Below, in pieces: positions 55,470-64,000 of a DNA stretch of 64,000 bases. The stretch is from NCBI RefSeq assembly GCF_947501665.1, contig NZ_CANMWS010000005.1, forward strand, positions 1 through 64,000, read 5' to 3'. Within the stretch, counting starts at the first letter, position 1. Each line of letters opens with the position of its first letter. The notes under the pieces were generated by a model. The model made no database searches. It was given only the letters and a program-made list of their open reading frames with translations, and was not told where the DNA came from. Both the position numbers and the translations under genes were made by a program. The stretch is from an uncultured Shewanella sp. (GTDB lineage Bacteria; Pseudomonadota; Gammaproteobacteria; Enterobacterales; Shewanellaceae).

Positions 55470-55856
55470 TTAACCTAAGGCCCAAAGAATAATACAGGCG
55501 GTCACCACAAAATAGCCTAACCAATGGCAATAAAACAAAAAGGACTGTTTTTCACTGCTCATGATTTTTCCATAAAGTTGCCAAATAGCGAACAAGGCAT
55601 AATCAAGCGCAATGAATAATAGCAAACCATAGGCATACATTTGTGAAATCAGACTCAAGCTACACGTAAACAACACTAATGTGGCCAGTACATAAAAAAC
55701 AGCAACAAAATAAAAAAAACTACTCAAATGCGTTTTTGTTTCAATGCTGATGTCACTGACTAAACAGGGCATAAGCACTTTCTTTCGATCGCGAGTCAAA
55801 TGTTTAATACTCAGTAATAAACTCACAATACCGCCAACCAATAAATAGCTATCCAT
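55470..55856 (-). CDS. Hypothetical four-helix membrane protein (128 aa)
   Basis: The product has four predicted membrane helices (about 1-18, 46-64, 68-90, 107-127), with Lys-rich loops (TRDRKKV, SSEKQ) on the inner side. No family that I can name. It lies 220 bases after the convergent protease gene and about 115 bases downstream of another unknown gene on the same strand. Function unknown. Confidence 0.6.
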   Translation of the reverse strand: MDSYLLVGGIVSLLLSIKHLTRDRKKVLMPCLVSDISIETKTHLSSFFYFVAVFYVLATLVLFTCSLSLISQMYAYGLLLFIALDYALFAIWQLYGKIMSSEKQSFLFYCHWLGYFVVTACIILWALG

Positions 55857-55972
55857 ATGCTTCTAACCCACCACAGTGTAAACCTATTCAACATTAAAGT
55901 ATAAGACAGGAATAACAGACTATTTATTGCAAAATGTATTACTAAGTTTTAACAAAGTGAATAACCCAACAG

Positions 55973-56326
55973 TTAATCCGCCAATCGTAGTGCCCAATTG
56001 CCACTATGCTCAGCGAGACATCGCTCTTCATTATCAAAACGAATGTATTGTCTGTTTTTCACATGGATCCCAATGTATGCCAATTGTGCTCCAATAATTT
56101 GGAGCATTTTTTTATCCATTTTGCCTAAAACCGCTTGAGATTGCGACAATTGTGAATCAAAAATACAGCTCACCATTAATGTAGTTGCCACACTTTTCAT
56201 ATTAACTTGATGAGTTAGCCACTCAAAACCATCCACCAGTCCTAAAATATCTTGACAAGCCAACATTAAGACTTCTCTAATGGCATTATCAAGCTTCTTC
56301 TCTGTTTTTGTCATATTAACATTCAT
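55973..56326 (-). CDS. Conserved hypothetical protein (117 aa)
   Basis: A soluble alpha/beta protein with a short Lys/Glu-rich head (MTKTEKKLDNAIREVL), a central region around DGFEWLTHQVNMKS and SCIFDSQLSQSQAV, and a tail with IRFDNEERC. Similar small proteins occur in many marine gammaproteobacteria to my memory, but no function is assigned. It is divergent from the DUF938 gene at 56466, with no clear ribosome site at the chosen ATG; an alternative in-frame ATG lies four codons later. Confidence 0.6.
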   Translation of the reverse strand: MNVNMTKTEKKLDNAIREVLMLACQDILGLVDGFEWLTHQVNMKSVATTLMVSCIFDSQLSQSQAVLGKMDKKMLQIIGAQLAYIGIHVKNRQYIRFDNEERCLAEHSGNWALRLAD

Positions 56327-56465
56327 TAAGTGAAGGGGAATGCATTATACGCTAATCTATTCGATTCAACAGCAATGAAAATATCGGTAGCCATGATACT
56401 GTTAGGTGCTATCTAAATACGTTAAAATACGACATACTTTTTATTTTCTATCATGTGAATGTCTT

Positions 56466-57083
56466 ATGCCTCAAACGCAACAACCCTATTTTTCACAAGC
56501 GTGTGAAAATAATAAAGCCCCTATTCTTGCTCAACTTTTACCGGTGTTAACCAATAGCCGTCACCTGCTTGAAATTGGCAGCGGAACAGGACAACATGCT
56601 GTTTATTTTGCAAAACATTTACCTCACCTCATTTGGCAAACCAGTGACAGACAAGCTTACCATGAAGGCATTCATCAATGGCTAACCGTCAACCCCAGCA
56701 ATAACTTACGCCCACCACTATTATTAGATATCACTGAACCATGGCCACTGACGCAAACCATTGATGCTATTTATACTGCAAATACACTGCATATCATGAG
56801 TAAAGCGATAGTTGAAGCATTTTTTATTGGCGTTGGCCAGCATTTAACCTCACAAGGCCACCTCTGTATTTATGGTCCTTTTAACCAAAATGGACAGTAT
56901 ACCAGCAAGAGTAATCGGCAATTTGATTTACGCCTTAAACAAAACAATCCACTCAGTGGTATTAAAGCGCTGGAATGGATCGAACAATTAGCCGTTAAAC
57001 AAGGACTTAAGTTACAGAAAAAAGTGCCTATGCCCGCAAATAATCTATTTTTACACTTCCAAAAACAAAGCCACCCGCTTTAG
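56466..57083 (+). CDS. DUF938 SAM-dependent methyltransferase-like protein
   Basis: The 205-residue protein belongs to the DUF938 group of class I methyltransferase-like proteins: FSQACENNKAPILAQL at the start, the SAM-binding motif I LEIGSGTGQHAVYFAKHLPH, WQTSDRQAYHEGI, and later IYTANTLHIMSKAIVEAFF and LCIYGPFNQNGQYTSKSNRQ. The substrate is unknown. The ATG at 56466 (MPQTQQPYF) is preferred to an upstream start because family members begin near YFSQACENN. The 3' end of the gene forms half of a terminator stem. Confidence 0.88.
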   Translation: MPQTQQPYFSQACENNKAPILAQLLPVLTNSRHLLEIGSGTGQHAVYFAKHLPHLIWQTSDRQAYHEGIHQWLTVNPSNNLRPPLLLDITEPWPLTQTIDAIYTANTLHIMSKAIVEAFFIGVGQHLTSQGHLCIYGPFNQNGQYTSKSNRQFDLRLKQNNPLSGIKALEWIEQLAVKQGLKLQKKVPMPANNLFLHFQKQSHPL

Positions 57084-57092
57084 GTGGCTTTT
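57067..57092 (+). terminator. Terminator overlapping end of DUF938 gene
   Basis: AAAGCCACC (57067-57075) pairs with GGTGGCTTT (57083-57091), followed by TTAAC; the stem starts within the coding sequence and straddles the TAG stop. Confidence 0.8.
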
Positions 57093-57143
57093 AACACTAA
57101 TATCTAATCATAAACGTGGCATTAACGACATAAACAAACTAAA

Positions 57144-60100
57144 TTAATGGCAACGTATGTTGTTTGAAAAGACTTGACTCACTAACGCATCATCATTATT
57201 AGGTGAACCTATTCGAACGGTTAACGTCTTCTCGCCACACTCCTCTACAGCAAAAGAGACATTAGTATTTTTATGTTTAAAAATACGGCCCACTCTTTTC
57301 ATGCCCACTATATTCTCATCAGCGTCAACAATATATATCCACTGAGATTGAGTATCATATTGAGTACTCAAGCCCACATTAACACTGGTTTCGGTATATG
57401 AATTGATTGACACAGATATGGGGTTAACCGGAACAGAACTGCCAGGAATGGCAGCCTGAACCATCGCACTCGTCATAAAATTGTTGCCACTGACATTAGA
57501 TGTCGCAGCTTGTGCCGTGCTGCCAGCTGGTAACACTGTGAACTCTTGAGGATACATCCCCACATTATTCGTAAACGTCATTTTGACTTCACTCAAGTCA
57601 GGAGAATCAAGCGTCGTGTACTCTAGTTGCACTTCACTAATATCACGGTAAAGCGGTGCCGTTTCCTCGCTAGCAAGCCCTTTTCCAGGTAATTCAGATA
57701 TCATGTCACCATCGACATCTTCTGCCCACGCCACCACCCAAAAATAATAACTTCCCTCGATTTCGCTAGTATCCCAGTCAACCGTGGCCATCTTCCAATT
57801 ATCCAAACCAGTTGAACCGTACCCAGCACCAGGAATGTCAGATAGCCATGTTTCACCTGTCAGCTCTGCCGAATTAGGCACTAAATAACCAGAGTTAGCA
57901 ACAGATTGACGATAAAACTGTACATGCACACGACTCCCCTCTGGCATATCCGTTAAACTGTAATTATAAATCCGTGCTTGGAGTGTTAATTGTTCACCTG
58001 CTTCTGCTTCGAAACGAGTCTCACCACCAGCTCTGGTCGTCACAAATAACCCTCGCATATTATAAAAAGGCGAAAAATTTTCTTGCCCAGCTACCGTTGG
58101 TTGGTAAGGTACAGCGCAAACATCATCTGCTAAACAATTAGTCCCTTCATCATCCAGCCGAATACTCGTATTACTACCAGTTGTATCCCAACGAGTGGGG
58201 TTATTAAGACCGATATCTATCTTCGACAGACCTTTTCTAGATCGCCACCACGATCCCATATAATTACTCGGGATGTTTTGAAAATTAGTATAATACCCAA
58301 TCTTCATATACCCACCTGACAGTGAGCCTGTTTCATTTTGTTGAATAGTCTCTTTCACGGCCTCAGGCATAAAAGGATCACTAGTATCAATACTGCTACT
58401 ATCCAACTTATCACTAAATACAACAGGCGTTATAGCATAACTGTAATCTGTTGTGGACCTAAACGTATTTGGTAGAGCTACAGTCACCGAGGAGCCAGCA
58501 GCATAATTACTGGTATCGTTAGTCACACCTGTACTGGTATAAGCCCCGTTATATTTAATATCGAACGAATTGTTGTAACCCACTCCAGTTAACTTGGTAA
58601 ATGAGTTACTGGTACCATAAGAACCACTAAAACCTGCATTCCATGTTTCCTTATTTATCAATGTGGTTTTCTTTGATGACGAAGTACCATTTAGCCAAGC
58701 CATTTTAAATTCGCTATCTCCAGTAGCCGTATAAAAAGTATTATCTGCCTGAGATAATGGTTCAATAGCACTACCATAATCTGTCTCTAATTGTTCAAAC
58801 GAACGGGGATAAGACAGCACGTTATTCACTTCATGCACAGGTTGATACCAAGAAACTTGACTACCATCCACATAAGCGCGAGAAACATCAGATTGTCTAG
58901 TATACATCACATATTGCTGGCCTTTTTCACTTTCTGCACAATCATCACCGTCAGGACAAACTCTGCTGCCCATTACAGGGTAAATGAAATGCTCATTACT
59001 TTGACTCAAGATGCCTAATCTATCTTGATAACCAGAAGTTAATGCCAAATCAGTTGAATATGTAGAGGTATTTTTATTCGACACATCCACTGTATTCTCG
59101 TTAGTATAACTACCACCAACAGTTGCTTTAAATGATGCTTTAACTGGACTAGGCGTTATTTCACCACTGCCAACAGAGCCTTCTGCAGTTAATTGCATAG
59201 CAACCGAATTAGTTAATGTATTCACATTTTGAGTCACATACCCACTCGAGTCTGTAGTTGTTTGCTCAAACTTCGTCACATAGTTATCTTTATCCAGACT
59301 CAAATTAACCACTCGACTATCGCCAATTTGTGGATCATCACTCGTATTATTCGCTGGTAACATAAAACCAATATGCGCAGGCGGCGACCCCACAATCAAA
59401 AACGGCTTCTGAATAGCTGGCGTTTTATAATACAAAGGCGCACCAAGCTTGACAGACTGCCCTTGAAGATCCCCCTTAAATAACATATTTTTAGCACGGC
59501 GCACATTCATGGGGGTATTACGATCATCGGCCATCATATAAGGCCTAAATACTAAATCTCGATGGAACGAGCCGCTCGAATAATTATTAGCAAAGTCCCT
59601 ATGACTGACATATGGAAAAATCTTAGTACTGTTTACCCCAGTGGTATCTTGATTTAATGTCATCACACGTAACTTAATACCTTGACTGGTCAGCTTAGTC
59701 GCATCACTGAACACCATGGCCAATGCATTAATAAAGTCCGTACCTTCTAGATTTCTATCCATAGGCAAGGTGCTTGGATATACAGCAGACAGCCCCCTTA
59801 AACGCCAATAACCAGTATTATTAGGTTTCTGGCTCGACAAAAGGCTTACACCTTTATCACCTAAATTAAATCCCATTTGTAACATGGAAAGAACCGGACC
59901 AACGGCATTTTTATCACCCTTTTTTAGATAGTTTTGACACGCAAGCCACAATTGTTCATTCGAATCAAACAAGTTTTTCTTCGCCGAAGTCGCAAAACAA
60001 TAACCCCCTCTCACATCATAGCCTCCGGCGATATTACCAGTAATGTCAGCTTGTGTTGTAGGTGTAAAAACGGGTCCGCTGCTCCCAGCACTGACTTTAT

Positions 60101-61124
60101 AAGCATCAATTGACGCAATCCACTTTTTTGTCGCAGTATTCTGAACATTACTCACAACCGCTAATTCATTGCCAGTGCCATGATAGTTGCCAATATGGAG
60201 CTCATAAGCGGAATTCGTACGATCAGCCGCTGAATAAGGCAACAAATTCACTTTCGAGGGATCAGAATTATATATCACAGTATAAGCAGGTTTACTGCTG
60301 CCATCACTATTATTGCACACAGAGTTCTTCACACTTGAATATTGACCAGAACACACAGTAAACACATTAAATTGAGTTCTAGAAGCATAAACAATTTCTT
60401 GATTACCATCACCGGTTAAATCCCCTACAACCGGATGCCCATATTGCACCGCCAAGTCATTGCCTAAAATCGTCATTGAGAGAGGTTCATAAATTGTTGA
60501 TACATTCAAACCTTGGCTCGGATCATTCGTATCTTTGGCCTGAATAAGCGCAAGATTAAAACCATAATGTTCTGGTGATGTATTAAATTTAACACTATCG
60601 CCAATCGCAATAACCTCTTCCGTGCCACTTCCAGTAAAATCGGCTTTTACTGCATTATAATTCACTGTGGCTAATGAAGAGGTAAAACGATTCTCTAATG
60701 AAGGTAAAGTGTCAGTCATCAATACATTCAGATTTTTATCTGACACTTCAACAGAGAAAGATGCCTTATCTGAATTAGGCATTAAGACAACCTTACTGTC
60801 ATAATTTGTTGAAAATAAACGTGCAGATAATACAACACTGCCAGTTTCTGTATTGTTATGGGTTATCGGTAATGCTGCACGCATATCCCTACTGATACTT
60901 GATGCCTTTTCAGTATTTTCCATCAGATAATGGTTTGTACGCGCTAGAAAAGTATTATTTGATAAATTATAATAACTCGCATTATAAAGTAAATCATCAT
61001 GAGGTGACATATTATGATACAGCTTAAGTGGATCTTCAGTAGCCAACGCCGACATTGATAACAACATTGAGATTGAGGATGCTAACCCAATTTTCCCCAC
61101 TAATCTTTTTTGATTATACTTCAT
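57144..61124 (-). CDS. Very large secreted protein of unknown function (1326 aa)
   Basis: The product has a signal peptide (about 1-28, ending SMSALA) and no membrane anchor. In its first third it shows three FG-GAP/VCBS-like units, KADFTGSGTEEVIAIGDSVK, VVGDLTGDGNQEIVYASRTQ and HIGNYHGTGNELAVVSNV, which suggests an integrin-like propeller. A middle part has recurring YST-type beta strands (SFTKLTGVGYNNSFDIKYNG). Near 1070-1200 there is a CARDB-like adhesion region (GGETRFEAEAGEQLTLQARI, YYFWVVAWAEDVDGDM). The ATG at 61124 follows AAAGG; an ATG at 61157 lacks one. It is not an enzyme family that I can name; extracellular or surface location is likely. Confidence 0.7.
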   Translation of the reverse strand: MKYNQKRLVGKIGLASSISMLLSMSALATEDPLKLYHNMSPHDDLLYNASYYNLSNNTFLARTNHYLMENTEKASSISRDMRAALPITHNNTETGSVVLSARLFSTNYDSKVVLMPNSDKASFSVEVSDKNLNVLMTDTLPSLENRFTSSLATVNYNAVKADFTGSGTEEVIAIGDSVKFNTSPEHYGFNLALIQAKDTNDPSQGLNVSTIYEPLSMTILGNDLAVQYGHPVVGDLTGDGNQEIVYASRTQFNVFTVCSGQYSSVKNSVCNNSDGSSKPAYTVIYNSDPSKVNLLPYSAADRTNSAYELHIGNYHGTGNELAVVSNVQNTATKKWIASIDAYKVSAGSSGPVFTPTTQADITGNIAGGYDVRGGYCFATSAKKNLFDSNEQLWLACQNYLKKGDKNAVGPVLSMLQMGFNLGDKGVSLLSSQKPNNTGYWRLRGLSAVYPSTLPMDRNLEGTDFINALAMVFSDATKLTSQGIKLRVMTLNQDTTGVNSTKIFPYVSHRDFANNYSSGSFHRDLVFRPYMMADDRNTPMNVRRAKNMLFKGDLQGQSVKLGAPLYYKTPAIQKPFLIVGSPPAHIGFMLPANNTSDDPQIGDSRVVNLSLDKDNYVTKFEQTTTDSSGYVTQNVNTLTNSVAMQLTAEGSVGSGEITPSPVKASFKATVGGSYTNENTVDVSNKNTSTYSTDLALTSGYQDRLGILSQSNEHFIYPVMGSRVCPDGDDCAESEKGQQYVMYTRQSDVSRAYVDGSQVSWYQPVHEVNNVLSYPRSFEQLETDYGSAIEPLSQADNTFYTATGDSEFKMAWLNGTSSSKKTTLINKETWNAGFSGSYGTSNSFTKLTGVGYNNSFDIKYNGAYTSTGVTNDTSNYAAGSSVTVALPNTFRSTTDYSYAITPVVFSDKLDSSSIDTSDPFMPEAVKETIQQNETGSLSGGYMKIGYYTNFQNIPSNYMGSWWRSRKGLSKIDIGLNNPTRWDTTGSNTSIRLDDEGTNCLADDVCAVPYQPTVAGQENFSPFYNMRGLFVTTRAGGETRFEAEAGEQLTLQARIYNYSLTDMPEGSRVHVQFYRQSVANSGYLVPNSAELTGETWLSDIPGAGYGSTGLDNWKMATVDWDTSEIEGSYYFWVVAWAEDVDGDMISELPGKGLASEETAPLYRDISEVQLEYTTLDSPDLSEVKMTFTNNVGMYPQEFTVLPAGSTAQAATSNVSGNNFMTSAMVQAAIPGSSVPVNPISVSINSYTETSVNVGLSTQYDTQSQWIYIVDADENIVGMKRVGRIFKHKNTNVSFAVEECGEKTLTVRIGSPNNDDALVSQVFSNNIRCH

Positions 61125-61492
61125 AATTGATGCCTTTAAATCTTCTCCCAAATTCATTTATTGATGAATAAAAGAGAGTTTAAATTAATATTGATTAAAC
61201 CAGTGATGATCATTTTATTCACTAGAAAAATAAAACACGAACCACCTTGCTAACGCTAAAAAACTAATTCTATTAAGACTCACCACATAAAATCAATTAA
61301 CACACTGTATTACAAAAACATAAAACAAACAGACAGAAACCAACAAGCCAAGATTAAATGAAATTAACTTAACACAAAAAAACACTACGTTAAGAAAATA
61401 ACTAACAATAGTAAATACTCAAAACATTTTTACATACAATTACTATGCACCACAATTATTAAACTAACCAACACACTAACTAACAGTATTTT
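61125..61492. other. AT-rich upstream region of the large secreted protein gene
   Basis: About 370 bases, strongly AT-rich, up to the IS target duplication. It should hold the promoter of the - strand gene. No specific site could be named. Confidence 0.35.
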
Positions 61493-61502
61493 ACTCAGGA
61501 TA

Positions 61503-62907
61503 TAGGGCAAGAGCATACTTTGTTATTGTCCTTTAACATGACCAAAAATAAGCGGCTCTCGATACTCATCACTGAGTAAAGAGCGGTTTAATTTATTTTT
61601 CATACTCCTTTTTTGTGTTGTTTCCATTTTGGCAAGGTTTAATGCTAACCGCCTCAAAATAAGCAGTGATTCAACACTGTTTGCTTCATGAATACGACAG
61701 CTATCCTCTTTAAAAACAACATCTAATACCCAATGTAAGTTATTTTCTATTTGCCAGTGACCACGTACTGCTGTTGACATAAATTCGGGCGCTACCTGAT
61801 GCGATGAAACATAAAATTTGGTATCGATGGTTGTTTTATTCTTGATTTTTCGATGTCGCTCTACTGCAACGATTGTATTGATTGATGGCCATTTTTTCTT
61901 TATTTCATCATTCGCAATAAAAGGCAGCTGGAAAGTAATACGGGTTTCTTCTCGTCCATGCCCTTTATTCGTTGTTGCAAAGTGAGGCACTGTATCACAG
62001 GCTCCAAAGGCTTTGGTAAATTGAGCTTGTACCGCTTGAGACAAGCGTTTTTGATTGCCTTTAACTTGGATTAAATAATCGGCTTTTCTTGAAATAATGG
62101 CGGATAATGTGTCGGCCTGAGCATGGAGTGCATCAAGCGTAATTAATGCATTATCAATGTCTAACATATTGAGTAAGGATTTAGCTGTTGCTATTTCTGT
62201 TGCTATTTCTTTTCCTTTGCCCGAACTCAGTTCTTGATAAAGGGCAAGTCCAGTATTGATATCATCAGCAGCAACCGAATGAAATGCCTTTTCACCTAGC
62301 TTTGAAGCCATTTTTAATGCTTTTCCATCAATCGCAATCAAAGGTTTATCCGCTTGTTGTCGTTTTTCATTTATCCAGCTAATCAAACATAATTGGAGTG
62401 CCTCTGGGTTGATTGCTTGTACAATTCGAGCAATGGTATGTCTACGCGGTATGCCGTTTTTAAAGCAACGAAATTGCCGTAACCAATTAAGTTTAAGCTC
62501 ACCAAACTGCTGTATTTCAGCCCAACCATCTTGGCCACTGGTCATGGCTGAAAACACAAGGAATAACACATCCACTAAATTATGGCGCTGGTTCACATGA
62601 GAACGAGGATCATCAAGAAGTGACAAATGATCGAATAAGGACATAATGATAAAAAGTGAGTTAATTTGATGATCTGATTATCATTATCGCAAAAAGTTCA
62701 CTTCTTTTTAAGAGTGTGATCCCGCCCTGAGGGTGAGAGCATACTAACCTTAAAATTAAACAAATGAGCTGAAATGGATGATTTCAGTATGATATGAAAA
62801 GCATCCACTTTTCACGATAAATTATATTACGAGTGAATAAATCAACATAAAAAATGAGTCAAAAAACTAGCTTGTTACTTGATTTAACAAAGTATGCTCC
62901 AGCCCTA
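61503..62907. mobile_element. ISAs1-family insertion sequence with 10-bp target duplication
   Basis: A 1405-base element flanked on both sides by ACTCAGGATA (61493-61502 and 62908-62917). Its ends are inverted repeats of 22 bases with two mismatches: each begins TAGGGC and continues to GAGCATACTTTGTT when read inward. It codes for one full-length transposase (61523-62644). About 240 bases between the transposase start and the right end contain a further partial GAGCATACT (62737-62745) in direct orientation. The insertion is intergenic and does not break a gene. Confidence 0.93.
61523..62644 (-). CDS. ISAs1 family transposase
   Basis: The 373-residue transposase has the family opening FDHLSLLDDPRSHVNQRHNL, then DVLFLVFSAMTSGQDGWAEI, and a DDE nuclease core: first Asp in PLIAIDGKALKM, second in NALITLDALHAQ, and the Glu in HWQIENNLHWVLDVVFKEDS. 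It appears intact, without frameshift. The stop codon overlaps the left inverted repeat. It should catalyse transposition of this element; it may still be active. Confidence 0.94.
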   Translation of the reverse strand: MSLFDHLSLLDDPRSHVNQRHNLVDVLFLVFSAMTSGQDGWAEIQQFGELKLNWLRQFRCFKNGIPRRHTIARIVQAINPEALQLCLISWINEKRQQADKPLIAIDGKALKMASKLGEKAFHSVAADDINTGLALYQELSSGKGKEIATEIATAKSLLNMLDIDNALITLDALHAQADTLSAIISRKADYLIQVKGNQKRLSQAVQAQFTKAFGACDTVPHFATTNKGHGREETRITFQLPFIANDEIKKKWPSINTIVAVERHRKIKNKTTIDTKFYVSSHQVAPEFMSTAVRGHWQIENNLHWVLDVVFKEDSCRIHEANSVESLLILRRLALNLAKMETTQKRSMKNKLNRSLLSDEYREPLIFGHVKGQ

Positions 62908-63007
62908 ACTCAGGATAACAGCCTATAACCATCAATCTGTGGAAAAATATTTTTTAGACTTGATTAAAGATCATCACAATACGATTTTATGAAGATAAAA
63001 AAACCAA

Positions 63008-63029
63008 AAGCCACAACAAAGTGTGGCTT
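63008..63029 (-). terminator. Terminator of acyl-CoA dehydrogenase gene
   Basis: AAGCCACA (63008-63015) and TGTGGCTT (63022-63029) make an 8-bp stem, followed on the - strand by TTTGGTTTTTTT, about 20 bases after the stop of the acyl-CoA dehydrogenase gene. Confidence 0.85.
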
Positions 63030-63050
63030 AAAAATAAAATAGATAATAAA

Positions 63051-64000
63051 TTAAAACAATGCGTCATCAAATTCAGTCATAGTGTGACTACTCGATTCTA
63101 TTTGCAAACGTAAACTGCTCGTTTGTACCGCCCAATAATCCATATAACATTGCGCAGTTTGTAACTTTGACTGATAAAAAGTACGCTCCTGCGTCTCTTC
63201 ATCTAAAGCCCGTAGTGCAATTGATGCCGTTCGAGCCCAAATCCAAGCAAGGACTGTGATCCCCATTAATTGTAAATAAGGCATTGAAGCTGCCCCTATC
63301 ATATCGGGTGACTTTTCAGCCTGACTCACAATAAAACCTGTGGCTTTTTCAAGATCTTCTGCCGCGTGCACTAATCCCATCACATAAGGGGTCATAGCCG
63401 AATTACCTTGATGCTCGCCAACAAAGTGTTTCACCATTTTCGACCAAAGATTAAGCACAGCGCCCTTATCAGACAGTAACTTTCTTCCGATTAAATCCAA
63501 CGCTTGCACACCATTAGTGCCTTCATAGATCATTGAAACCCGCAGATCCCTAACAAACTGCTCCATTCCCCATTCATGGACATAACCATGCCCACCAAAT
63601 ACTTGCTGTGCATCAATACATGCTTTAAACGCTTGATCCGTAACAAACCCCTTCACCACAGGTGTAAACAAAGCTGCCAACATACCCGCTTGCTTTGCTT
63701 GATTGGGATCACTATGTCGAGAAGCCGTATCCAGCCACAAAGACTGTTGGCCCATCAAACCTCGAGTCCCTTCGTTAAATGCTTTTTGCGCCAATAACAT
63801 TCGACGAACATCGCCATGTACCAAAATAGGATCAGCCGCTTTGTCACTGTGTTTAGGGCCACTTAATGCCCGCCCCTGAAGCCTATCTTTTGCGTACATC
63901 AGGGCATTTTGATAAGCAATATCTGATACGCCTAACCCTTGAATGCCCACACCTAATCGAGCCTCATTCATCATAGTAAACATGGCTCGTAAACCTTGAT
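63051..64000 (-). CDS. Acyl-CoA dehydrogenase, C-terminal part (gene continues beyond window)
   Basis: The - strand frame stays open to the window edge, so the 5' end lies outside. The visible 316 or so residues cover the helical C-terminal domain of acyl-CoA dehydrogenases: MNEARLGVGIQGLGVSDIAY, DVRRMLLAQKAFNEG, QQVFGGHGYVHEWGMEQFVR, where the last matches the FAD/catalytic-side FGGxGY motif, and YEGTNGVQALDLIGRKLL. The added C-terminal region (EHQGNSAMTPYVMG onward) fits the large FadE-like type with an extra C-terminal helical domain. It oxidises fatty acyl-CoA to the enoyl form, with substrate length unknown. Confidence 0.92.
   Translation of the reverse strand, partial: QGLRAMFTMMNEARLGVGIQGLGVSDIAYQNALMYAKDRLQGRALSGPKHSDKAADPILVHGDVRRMLLAQKAFNEGTRGLMGQQSLWLDTASRHSDPNQAKQAGMLAALFTPVVKGFVTDQAFKACIDAQQVFGGHGYVHEWGMEQFVRDLRVSMIYEGTNGVQALDLIGRKLLSDKGAVLNLWSKMVKHFVGEHQGNSAMTPYVMGLVHAAEDLEKATGFIVSQAEKSPDMIGAASMPYLQLMGITVLAWIWARTASIALRALDEETQERTFYQSKLQTAQCYMDYWAVQTSSLRLQIESSSHTMTEFDDALF

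Noticed and set aside
61523..62644. IS insertion as a gene disruption
   Set aside because: Both flanks are non-coding and the 10-base duplication lies between complete genes, so no gene appears to be broken.

Overview
The window reads as the chromosome of an AT-rich marine gammaproteobacterium, most likely of the Alteromonadales/Shewanellaceae type. This rests on gene content: an rnfCDGE-nth operon, tusDCBE, a cyoABCDE ubiquinol oxidase, a punC/punR pair, an ExeM-like extracellular nuclease and a secreted S8 protease with a PPC domain. No rRNA or other species-level marker is present, so the genus is an inference.

Layout. 1-3.5 kb: the 3' end of rnfC (with 153-bp tandem repeats), rnfD, rnfG, rnfE and nth on the + strand. 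3.6-28.9 kb: a large, mostly - strand block of type VI secretion (T6SS) genes. Read in the direction of transcription it has three coiled-coil paralogues, a DUF2169/pentapeptide protein with a pentapeptide partner, a fourth coiled-coil paralogue, a fifth on the opposite strand, a second DUF2169/pentapeptide + pentapeptide pair, DUF3540, a DUF4150 PAAR-like protein, a TIR-like protein, tssJ, tssK, tssL, tssM, an anchored periplasmic protein of unknown function and tssF. No tssA, B, C, D (hcp), E, G, H or I (vgrG) is in the window, so this locus codes for the membrane complex, part of the baseplate and the cargo/spike accessories, while sheath, tube and ATPase must lie elsewhere or be missing. 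28.9-30.3 kb: gene-poor DNA with a 227-bp MITE-like element.

30.3-40.2 kb: small regulatory and transport genes: TetR with two operator palindromes, a LysE-type exporter, a macro-domain protein, a beta-propeller-like secreted protein, DUF5993 with a DsbB-like oxidoreductase whose second Cys pair lies in a C-terminal tail, an AEC transporter, another TetR, tRNA-Ser(UGA) beside a decayed copy of itself, and punC/punR. 40.4-48.1 kb: housekeeping genes: yccA-like, rluE-like, tusDCBE (tRNA 2-thiolation sulfur relay) and, convergent to it, cyoABCDE. 48.1-61.2 kb: accessory and secreted proteins: an unknown protein, a second copy of the MITE-like element, the ExeM-like nuclease, the S8 protease, small unknown proteins, a DUF938 methyltransferase and a 1326-residue secreted protein. 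61.5-62.9 kb: a complete ISAs1-family insertion sequence with a 10-bp target duplication. The window ends inside a - strand acyl-CoA dehydrogenase gene.

The most unusual part is the T6SS accessory region. Five divergent paralogues share one plan, a Gly/Ser/Thr-rich beta segment followed by an Ala/Glu/Lys helix start and a long coiled coil, and surround two DUF2169-pentapeptide modules. I do not recognise this family. Coordinates of starts were adjusted where a ribosome binding site clearly favoured an internal start; no alignment or database search was run.
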